Assembly (NCBI GenBank): GCA_024643365.1
Contig: JAHENC010000019.1
Coordinates: forward strand, 115,945 to 179,944
Source of the DNA: Crocinitomicaceae bacterium
GTDB taxonomy: Bacteria > Bacteroidota > Bacteroidia > Flavobacteriales_D > Crocinitomicaceae
Direction: 5' to 3'
Length of the DNA: 64,000 bases
Shown one piece after another: positions 17,719 through 24,571 of the stretch (position 1 is its first letter; each line of letters starts with the position of its first letter). Made by a program: the position numbers and the translations under genes. The notes under the pieces were generated by a model. The model saw only the letters and a list, made by a program, of their open reading frames with translations. It ran no database searches and was not told the origin of the DNA.

Positions 17719-18447
17719 TTAGCGTTTATTCATGGAGTTAATGCTGAGGGTAATGTCCTTCATCATTTCGATTTGAATTTCTTGAATTTCAAATAAATCC
17801 CTTTGTTGGTGGATGATTAAGTGGTCCAATTTTTCATGTAAGGTTCTGATTTCCAATTCAGATTTTAGATTGATCATATAATCGAGTTTGGAACGCTCTC
17901 GGTCCTTTTCTTCTTGTCGGTTTTGACTCATCATAATGATGGGGGCTTGAAGCGCAGCTATGCAAGAAAGGATGAGGTTTAGCAAGATGAATGGATAAGG
18001 GTCAAATCCTTTGTTCAGCAAAAATGCAGTATTCAATAAAATCCAAACAAGCAAGAAAAATCCAAAGGAGATAATGAAAGTCCAGCTACCACCGAAGGAT
18101 GCAACATGGTCAGCCATTTTTTGTCCACGTGAAAGTGGAGTGTTGTCCTGACTTAATGCCAAGTTGCTGATTTGGTCTCCGTTTGAAATCGTATCGATAA
18201 CTATTTTCTCCATTGACGATAATTCCCCAATTTGTTCTATCAATTTCGCAGAAATATATTCAACACGCAGAGCGCTCAACTCGCTGATAGAAAAGCAACT
18301 ATTTTCATTTAAATTAGGATTGTTGATTTGTATAAATTTGAGAAAGTTATCTGAAATGGAATGAGATACTACTTTTTGAGATAGTGAAAAGGATTGATGA
18401 CTTAAATCGCTGATAAATTCTTGATCACTTATGGCCATTTTTTTCAT
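17719..18447 (-). CDS. DUF1003 membrane protein
   Basis: A 242-aa protein. About 110 N-terminal soluble residues precede a DUF1003 core: QKMADHVASFGGSWTFIISF, W-x-LLNTAFLL, DPYPFILLNLILSCIAALQAPIIMMSQNRQ and ERSKLDYMINLKSELEIR. The core contains two transmembrane helices and a conserved Gln/Asn/Arg cluster after the second. The C-terminus is helical and cytoplasmic in character. Function is unknown. Its TAA directly abuts the TAA of the convergent PNGase-like gene with no base between (17716-17718 and 17719-17721). Confidence 0.88.
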   Translation of the reverse strand: MKKMAISDQEFISDLSHQSFSLSQKVVSHSISDNFLKFIQINNPNLNENSCFSISELSALRVEYISAKLIEQIGELSSMEKIVIDTISNGDQISNLALSQDNTPLSRGQKMADHVASFGGSWTFIISFGFFLLVWILLNTAFLLNKGFDPYPFILLNLILSCIAALQAPIIMMSQNRQEEKDRERSKLDYMINLKSELEIRTLHEKLDHLIIHQQRDLFEIQEIQIEMMKDITLSINSMNKR

Positions 18448-18598
18448 GGTTTGAATTTTAATCTAAGATAGTGTTTTTTCAAGTAATTAATCGAATCAAA
18501 AAGTTGTGAATTTCACTTCTTTTATATGCTCAAAAGTGACTTTACCTCTTGTTTTTTTACGATCACAAAAGTTTCAGAATTTTACTTATTTTTACTCT

Positions 18599-18697
18599 AT
18601 GAATTGGAAAGAAACAATCATTAAATATTTCCCGGATGTGTGGCAGTATTTAATTATAATCGTCATTTTTATTATCGCAGCCATTTTTATTCTTTGA
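18599..18697 (+). CDS. Possible 32-aa single-pass membrane peptide
   Basis: ATG 18599 opens MNWKETIIKYFPDVWQYLI followed by an all-hydrophobic helix (IIVIFIIAAIFIL) and a stop. This has the look of a small amphipathic-then-transmembrane protein. It ends 10 nt before the choice-of-anchor-B gene and could be its operon leader. A longer in-frame start at 18506 adds residues with no membrane-protein logic. No database support is possible here and no clear promoter box was seen. Confidence 0.4.
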   Translation: MNWKETIIKYFPDVWQYLIIIVIFIIAAIFIL

Positions 18698-18707
18698 GAA
18701 CCTAATT

Positions 18708-21050
18708 ATGCTGGTACTTCGCTACTTTATCTTAAGTATTATTCTAGTTTTTCTTGATTTCGAGTTAAGAGCACAATTGAATATGGACTCTTTGTCACAT
18801 ATCGATTACCAGTTGCTTCATGGAGCTAATCTCAATGATGTTTGGGGTTACGTAGATGAATTAGGGAATGAATACGCCATCGTAGGAACGTCCAAAGGAA
18901 CCTCCATTGTCAATATTACTGATGGCGCAAATCCACAGGAAGTATTTTGGTTGGCAGGAACTGAATCGATCTGGCGTGATCCCTGCGTTTATGGGAATTA
19001 TGCCTATGTAACAACAGAAGCAGAAGATGGACTCTTGATCATTGATTTAAGTCCTTTACCCCAATCAAACAACCTCACAACAACTCTTTACACTGGTCCT
19101 AGTTCTAATCCTTGGCAATCTGCACACACTTGCTTTACATCACCAAGTGGATACGGGTATATTTTTGGAGCTAATCGAGGAAATGGCGGTGTCATTATGC
19201 TCGATCTTCATTCTAATCCAATGAGTCCGGTAGAAGTTGGGACGTATGACCCCTATTATGTTCATGATGGATTCGAACGAAATGACACCTTGTATGTCGG
19301 GCACATTTATGATGGGTTTTTTAGCATTCTAGATGTTTCTGATAAGTCAAATCCACAGTTATTGGGTACGAAAACGACACCAAATTCCTTTACTCACAAC
19401 GTTTGGCCATCTGCGAATGGACAAGTTGTCTACACGACTGATGAAATTTCGGGTGCGTACATCGCTGCGTATGATATAACGGATGGACAAAACATCACGG
19501 AGCTTGACCGAGTTCAAAGTACAGCAAATTCGTTTGTTATTCCTCACAATGTCCATGTTCGTGGTGAATACTTGGTCACAAGTTATTACAGCGATGGAGT
19601 AATCGTTCACGATGCAACGTATCCATACAACCTAGTTCAAGTTGGAAATTATGACACCTATATTGGACAAACGCCAGGTTTTGATGGATGTTGGGGTGTG
19701 TATCCATTTTTTCCATCTGGAAAAGCTGTGGCAGCAGATATTACGAAAGGATTGTATATCCTGGGAGTGCATTACCAAAAAGCATGTTATTTGGAAGGTG
19801 TTGTGACAGACGCTGTGAGTGGACAAACACTTTCAAATGTGAGTGTTCAGCTCTCTAGTGCCGTGATGTTGGAGAAAACGAATCAAGTCGGATTCTATGC
19901 AACAGGAACAGCTTTATCTGGAATTTATACGGTGAGTTTTTCGAAGGCGGGATATTACCCAATGACACTTTCGACATCCTTGATAAATGGCGCGTTGACA
20001 ACGATAAATGTCCCCTTAATACCAATAGCACCCTACAGCCTAGAAGTTAATGTACTTGAATTTGGATCGAATAATCCAATTTCCGATGCGCAAATCCGTT
20101 TAGTTCATCCATTAATTGATCATTCCGGTATTACAAATGGATTAGGAATAGAAGATTTTACCCTGTATTACCAAGAGAATTACCGTCTGACTGTCGGTAA
20201 ATGGGGTTACCAAACCTATTGTATAGATACGGTAGTAACAGCCTTCACCACTAACTTGACGGTTTATTTGGTTCCAGGGTATTATGATGATTTCGAATTT
20301 GACTTCGGCTGGAGCGTTAGTGGGACGGCCCAAACAGGAATGTGGGAGCGAGGAGTGCCAAATCCAACAACGAATACGGTAACGACCAGTGATGCTGAAT
20401 GGGATTGTGGAAAGTTCGCATTTGTTACAGGGAATGATGTTGGATTGAATCCAGATCATGATGACGTGGATGGAGGGTATACCCAATTGCTTTCACCGCA
20501 AATGGACTTAAGTTCGTATGTGACACCGTACATCAATTTTGCACGTTCATTCTATTGTTATCACGGTCCAGGAACTTTTGATGATACAATGAGTATTTAC
20601 CTGTTAAATGGTACAACGAGTGTCCTTCTGCAACAAATGATTGGTCCAGAAGGAAATTTAATGGAATTTGACTATTTCAGTTTTCCCGTTTCTGGACTTA
20701 TTCCCTTGACGAATACCATGCAATTACAAGTTGTAATTTCTGATTTTAGCCCAAATGTAAACATTACTGAAGGGGGATTAGATCATTTTACAGTGACAAA
20801 TCAACCAACCGCTTCAGTGAATGATAGTTCAAGCGATAAATGGACAATTTATCCAAATCCAACATCTGAAACGTTGTTCTTGAACGGATTTAGTTCCATC
20901 GGTGCTTGGACCATCTCTGCAACAAATGGACAAGTACTTGTTCAAGGAACAACACAAGATGTGAGTTTGGAAGTTTCAGTTGAAAACTTGAAATCCGGAA
21001 TGTATTTCCTTCGTTTTCAAAACGAAGTTCGTTCTTGGGTCAAACAATAA
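18708..21050 (+). CDS. Choice-of-anchor B family secreted protein with T9SS type A sorting domain
   Basis: A 780-aa exported protein with signal peptide (YFILSIILVFLDFELRAQ). Residues of about 25-360 are the choice-of-anchor B propeller: YQLLHGANLNDVWGYVD, YAIVGTSKGTSIVNITDG, IWRDPCVYGNYAYVTTEA, THNVWPSANGQVVYTTDE. Two carboxypeptidase-regulatory-like beta domains follow (VTDAVSGQTLSNVSVQLS at about 365-440; SNNPISDAQIRLVHP at about 450-520). A jelly-roll/MAM-like segment (about 540-690) and a type A CTD (KWTIYPNPTSETLFLNGF ... SGMYFLRF) complete it. It is likely cell-surface attached through T9SS; the ligand is unknown. Confidence 0.87.
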   Translation: MLVLRYFILSIILVFLDFELRAQLNMDSLSHIDYQLLHGANLNDVWGYVDELGNEYAIVGTSKGTSIVNITDGANPQEVFWLAGTESIWRDPCVYGNYAYVTTEAEDGLLIIDLSPLPQSNNLTTTLYTGPSSNPWQSAHTCFTSPSGYGYIFGANRGNGGVIMLDLHSNPMSPVEVGTYDPYYVHDGFERNDTLYVGHIYDGFFSILDVSDKSNPQLLGTKTTPNSFTHNVWPSANGQVVYTTDEISGAYIAAYDITDGQNITELDRVQSTANSFVIPHNVHVRGEYLVTSYYSDGVIVHDATYPYNLVQVGNYDTYIGQTPGFDGCWGVYPFFPSGKAVAADITKGLYILGVHYQKACYLEGVVTDAVSGQTLSNVSVQLSSAVMLEKTNQVGFYATGTALSGIYTVSFSKAGYYPMTLSTSLINGALTTINVPLIPIAPYSLEVNVLEFGSNNPISDAQIRLVHPLIDHSGITNGLGIEDFTLYYQENYRLTVGKWGYQTYCIDTVVTAFTTNLTVYLVPGYYDDFEFDFGWSVSGTAQTGMWERGVPNPTTNTVTTSDAEWDCGKFAFVTGNDVGLNPDHDDVDGGYTQLLSPQMDLSSYVTPYINFARSFYCYHGPGTFDDTMSIYLLNGTTSVLLQQMIGPEGNLMEFDYFSFPVSGLIPLTNTMQLQVVISDFSPNVNITEGGLDHFTVTNQPTASVNDSSSDKWTIYPNPTSETLFLNGFSSIGAWTISATNGQVLVQGTTQDVSLEVSVENLKSGMYFLRFQNEVRSWVKQ

Positions 21051-21062
21051 ATGAATTATTGG

Positions 21063-21070
21063 TAACTTTG
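21063..21070 (+). promoter_or_regulatory. -7 box of the glycosyltransferase operon
   Basis: TAACTTTG, 8 nt before the ATG at 21079. No -33 TTG at the usual spacing was found. Confidence 0.4.
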
Positions 21071-21078
21071 AATCTCCT

Positions 21079-22032
21079 ATGACAGAAGAAATAAACGTCT
21101 CCATTGTGATTCCACTCTTAAACGAGTCGGAATCATTACCTGAGTTACATCGTTGGATTCAAAGTGTGATGAATCATCACTCTTTGAGTTATGAAGTTAT
21201 TTTTATAGACGACGGAAGTAAAGATGGTTCTTGGAAAATCATTGAGGATTTAAGACGAATCGATACACACGTAAAGGGAATAAAATTCCAACGTAACTAT
21301 GGTAAATCAGCGGCGCTACATGTCGGATTTGAAAAAGCTATTGGTAAAGTTGTCATCACCATGGATGCGGATCTACAAGATTCACCAGATGAAATCCCAG
21401 CATTGTACGAAATGATTGTACAACAAGACTTTGACGTAGTTTCCGGATGGAAAAAGAAACGCCATGATCCAATTTCAAAGACAATTCCAACAAAATTATA
21501 CAATTGGGCTGCTCGAAGAATTACAGGTATTTATTTACATGATTTCAATTGTGGACTAAAAGCCTATAAAAATGCAGTGATTAAAAGCATCGAGTTGTAT
21601 GGAGATATGCATCGCTATATTCCTGCGTTGGCTAAATATGCTGGATTCACGAAAATCGGAGAGAAAGTTGTCCAACACCAGGCTCGGAAATATGGCGTAA
21701 CCAAATTCGGTTTAAATCGCTTTTTAAATGGACCATTAGATTTAATGACGGTCGCATTTATGGGGAAATTCGGGAAGAAACCAATGCATTTCTTTGGTGC
21801 TTGGGGAATGCTCATGTTTGTACTTGGGTTTGGATTGTTCCTGTATATGGGAATCGATAAATTGTTCTTCAATACATTAGCACTTCGGCTTTCTGAACGA
21901 TCTGAGTTTTTTGTGGCTTTAGTCGCAATGATCATTGGAATTCAATTTTTCCTCACCGGATTTATCGCGGAGTTAATCGGTCGAAATTCTTCCACACGAA
22001 ACCATTACTTAGTCGAAAACGAATTATTCTAA
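21079..22032 (+). CDS. Family 2 glycosyltransferase with C-terminal membrane helices (GtrB/DPM1-like)
   Basis: A 317-aa polyprenyl-phosphate sugar transferase type. The GT-A domain shows VSIVIPLLNESESL, IFIDDGSKDGS (Asp44-Asp45), KFQRNYGKSAALHVGF and the metal-binding DADLQDSPDEIP (Asp96/Asp98). FNCGLKAYK and HRYIPALAKYAGF follow, as in GtrB/dolichol-phosphate mannosyltransferase relatives. Two C-terminal transmembrane helices (WGMLMFVLGFGLFLYMGI and VALVAMIIGIQFFLTGFIAEL) anchor it. The likely reaction is transfer of a nucleotide sugar to undecaprenyl phosphate; the sugar is unknown. It is first in a four-gene operon, overlapping the HAD gene by 1 nt (TAATG). Confidence 0.9.
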   Translation: MTEEINVSIVIPLLNESESLPELHRWIQSVMNHHSLSYEVIFIDDGSKDGSWKIIEDLRRIDTHVKGIKFQRNYGKSAALHVGFEKAIGKVVITMDADLQDSPDEIPALYEMIVQQDFDVVSGWKKKRHDPISKTIPTKLYNWAARRITGIYLHDFNCGLKAYKNAVIKSIELYGDMHRYIPALAKYAGFTKIGEKVVQHQARKYGVTKFGLNRFLNGPLDLMTVAFMGKFGKKPMHFFGAWGMLMFVLGFGLFLYMGIDKLFFNTLALRLSERSEFFVALVAMIIGIQFFLTGFIAELIGRNSSTRNHYLVENELF

Positions 22033-22571
22033 TGGAAAAATTGGCTCAAGTTGATGTCAGTTGGACCCTCTTTCTTGACCGAGATGGAGTCATTAATGAG
22101 CGGATTTTTGGAGGGTACATTTTAGACTACGCTGATTTTCGATTTAAAGATGAGGTGCTAGAATCCTCCAAAGAGTTGTTTGAAAAATTCGCTCGAGTAA
22201 TTGTAGTCACCAATCAACAATGTGTCGCTAAAGGATTGATTTCTCCCTTAGATTTGAACCTACTGCATGACAAAATGATTTTGGATTTTCAAAAAGCAGG
22301 ATCAACGATTAATCGAGTTTTTGCTGCCATAGAGTTGAAGGATACAGCGCCATTTATGCGTAAACCCCATGCAATGATGGCTGAAATGGCCAAACAAGAT
22401 TTTCCTGAAATTGATTTCACGAAGTCGATAATGGTGGGGGATACTGATAGTGATATGCGCTTTGGTAAAAATTTAGGAATGAAAACCGTACTAATTCGCA
22501 GCGAAGAAAAGACAAATGTTGTACCAGATTTGGAACTAAATCGTTTAGGTGATCTAATAGATTTTATATGA
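22032..22571 (+). CDS. HAD-IIIA family phosphatase (GmhB/HisB-N-like)
   Basis: A 179-aa cytoplasmic HAD phosphatase. Motif I is FLDRDGVIN (nucleophile Asp16, acid Asp18). IVVTNQQCVAKGL is motif II, KPHAMM carries the motif III Lys, and MVGDTDSDMRFGKNLGMKT is motif IV. The pattern is that of D,D-heptose 1,7-bisphosphate 7-phosphatase and histidinol phosphatase. The Cys zinc ligands of GmhB are not evident, so substrate specificity is open. It sits between two glycosyltransferase-linked genes and overlaps both neighbours, which suggests a role in sugar-precursor metabolism for a surface glycan. Confidence 0.85.
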   Translation: MEKLAQVDVSWTLFLDRDGVINERIFGGYILDYADFRFKDEVLESSKELFEKFARVIVVTNQQCVAKGLISPLDLNLLHDKMILDFQKAGSTINRVFAAIELKDTAPFMRKPHAMMAEMAKQDFPEIDFTKSIMVGDTDSDMRFGKNLGMKTVLIRSEEKTNVVPDLELNRLGDLIDFI

Positions 22572-23320
22572 AATATAGTGTTTTTTTATGGCTGTTTATG
22601 ATTGGATCTGCGATTGCACAAGTCAATCAAGTGGATTCGAAAGGACTCAAACAAGGATTATGGTATAAAGATTTCCCCGGGACAAAAATTCATATCTATG
22701 AAGGAGTTTTTAAAGATGATAAACCAGTAGGGGTTTTTAAATACCGCTACGAATCTGGAAGCATCAAAGCAATTGTTGAAAATAAACCGAATTCCAAACT
22801 TTCCATGGTGAAAATGTACTTCGAAAACGAAGCATTGATGTCGGAGGGATGTTATTGGGATCAAAAAAAAGACTCTATTTGGGTTAATTATAATGAACGA
22901 GGAGAGTTGGTCAGTGCCGAAAGTTACATTGATGACAAGCTCAATGGTAAAAAAATCATTTATTACTTGAATGATCAACTTGAGGCCGGTAAAATGAATG
23001 TGCTTTCGATGACAAATTATGTCAATGACCTCAAAGAAGGAGTCTACAAGGAATTCTATCCAACCGGTAAAGTAAAAATGACTGGAAATTATACGGCCGG
23101 TGAGCGAATTGGCGAGTGGGTTGAATACTATAATACAGGTCAGGTGATGACACGAGTGAGGTACAAAAGAGACGTACTTCATGGTTGGGCGTTCTATTAC
23201 GATAAAAACGGAACCCAATTATCCAAAACCATGTGGAGAGATGGATTTAAATTAGAAGGAAAGGACCTCGAGTCATTTTTGAAGCGTTGTAAAGATAAAA
23301 ACCTCGATCCAAATCAATAA
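22568..23320 (+). CDS. Secreted MORN-repeat (YwqK-like) protein
   Basis: A 250-aa protein with a signal peptide (MKYSVFLWLFMIGSAIAQ) and at least six MORN_2-type repeats (e.g. KQGLWYKDFPGT, YEGVFKDDKPVGVFKYRYESGSIK, KEGVYKEFYPTGKVKMTGNYTAGERIGEWVEYYNTGQV, HGWAFYYDKNGTQ). Such proteins are common in Bacteroidota and are loosely called YwqK antitoxin-like, but no toxin partner is present. The first codon overlaps the HAD stop (ATGA), so translation is coupled. Function unknown. Confidence 0.82.
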   Translation: MKYSVFLWLFMIGSAIAQVNQVDSKGLKQGLWYKDFPGTKIHIYEGVFKDDKPVGVFKYRYESGSIKAIVENKPNSKLSMVKMYFENEALMSEGCYWDQKKDSIWVNYNERGELVSAESYIDDKLNGKKIIYYLNDQLEAGKMNVLSMTNYVNDLKEGVYKEFYPTGKVKMTGNYTAGERIGEWVEYYNTGQVMTRVRYKRDVLHGWAFYYDKNGTQLSKTMWRDGFKLEGKDLESFLKRCKDKNLDPNQ

Positions 23321-23325
23321 AAACT

Positions 23326-24471
23326 GTGAGAAATAAAGAAAAACTTACTTTTTTCTCCGCATTGCCACCTTTTCGTGGTGGAATAGCTCAATTTAGCGAA
23401 CAATTCCGAAAGGCAGTTGCAAAGGTGCGTGACATTGAGTCATTTACCTTTCGTCAACAATACCCTCATTTTCTTTTTCCTGGTCAATCCCAATTCGAGG
23501 AGAATCATCCTGTTTTTCATTTCCCCAGAATTGTATCAACCTTTCGTCCATGGACTTACGTAAGTGCACTTGTTCGCTTGAGAAAGTCAAGAGGGAACAT
23601 CTTTATTACGAGTTATTGGATGAGCTTTTTTGGTCCAATGATGGGATTTTGGGCAAGATTTTTACCTAAAAAAACAGTAAAAATCGCTTTGATTCATAAT
23701 TTGGTTCCACATGAAAAACGTTTTTTCGACGATGCGTTTAATCGTTATTTCCTGAGTCATTATGATGGATTTATCGTCCTCTCTGAATCTGTTAAGCAAG
23801 CTGTTTTGGCACAAAAACCTGAGGCATTAACTTGTGTTCTGAAGCATCCAAGTTATCAGCAATTTGGAAGAAAAATGGACAGGCAGCATGCGTGTCAAGA
23901 AATTGGGATAGATGCAACTAAAAAAACGGTATTGTTTTTTGGGTTAATCAGAGACTACAAGGGTTTAGACATTTTATTAGAGGCTTTCTCAAGGATGGAT
24001 GATTCCTTTCAATTGCTGATTGCTGGTGAAGTTTATGGTGAACGAAAAGTCTACGATGACCTGATTGAACAATCCAAAAACAAGCAGATTTATTTCGTTG
24101 ATCAGTTCATCCCGTCTGATAAAGTTGCTTGCTATTTCAGTGCTTCCGATATTTGTGTTCTTCCATATCGAACAGCAACACAATCAGGGATAAAGGCCAT
24201 GTGTGATGTCTTTCAACTTCCCGTTTTGGTGAGTCAAGTAGGTGGATTAACGGAAGAGATTGCTGTGAACGAAAGCGGCTTCATTATTGAAGACATGAGT
24301 CCCGAAGCATTGGCGAAACAAATCACCTCGCTCTTCGCCGAAAACCGAATGGAAAACGTAGTAAAAAACCTTCTGTTGCAATGCAAAAAGCAAGAAAATG
24401 AATGGGACGAATTTGCAGAATCAGTGCTCGAATTTGCAGACATGATTCAACAATCGAAAAAATCAAACTGA
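23326..24471 (+). CDS. Glycosyltransferase family 4 (GT-B fold)
   Basis: A 381-aa GT-B enzyme. The N-terminal acceptor domain has FFSALPPFRGGIAQF. The donor domain has KTVLFFGLIRDYKGLDILLEAF, FQLLIAGEVYGE, VDQFIPSDKVACYFSASDICVLPY and SGIKAMCDVFQLPVLVSQVGGLTEEI, with the late Glu cluster typical of nucleotide-sugar binding. The start codon is GTG (23326), 5 nt after the MORN gene. This is the last gene of the operon, which ends before the secDF promoter. Confidence 0.9.
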   Translation: MRNKEKLTFFSALPPFRGGIAQFSEQFRKAVAKVRDIESFTFRQQYPHFLFPGQSQFEENHPVFHFPRIVSTFRPWTYVSALVRLRKSRGNIFITSYWMSFFGPMMGFWARFLPKKTVKIALIHNLVPHEKRFFDDAFNRYFLSHYDGFIVLSESVKQAVLAQKPEALTCVLKHPSYQQFGRKMDRQHACQEIGIDATKKTVLFFGLIRDYKGLDILLEAFSRMDDSFQLLIAGEVYGERKVYDDLIEQSKNKQIYFVDQFIPSDKVACYFSASDICVLPYRTATQSGIKAMCDVFQLPVLVSQVGGLTEEIAVNESGFIIEDMSPEALAKQITSLFAENRMENVVKNLLLQCKKQENEWDEFAESVLEFADMIQQSKKSN

Positions 24472-24508
24472 TTATCTCGTCGATTGTTCAGGAAAGGCGA
24501 ACTTTTAT

Positions 24509-24539
24509 TTGACTTTCAGGATACTAAATTCTATATTTG
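24509..24539 (+). promoter_or_regulatory. secDF promoter
   Basis: TTG (24509-24511), 20-nt spacer, TATATTTG (24532-24539): a near-perfect Bacteroidota housekeeping promoter, 32 nt before the secDF ATG. Confidence 0.8.
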
Positions 24540-24571
24540 CAACCTTAATTAAATTTCAAATACGAATTAAC

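Noticed and set aside
22568..23320. Toxin-antitoxin module (YwqK antitoxin label)
   Set aside because: The protein is secreted and sits in a glycosyltransferase operon with no toxin candidate next to it.
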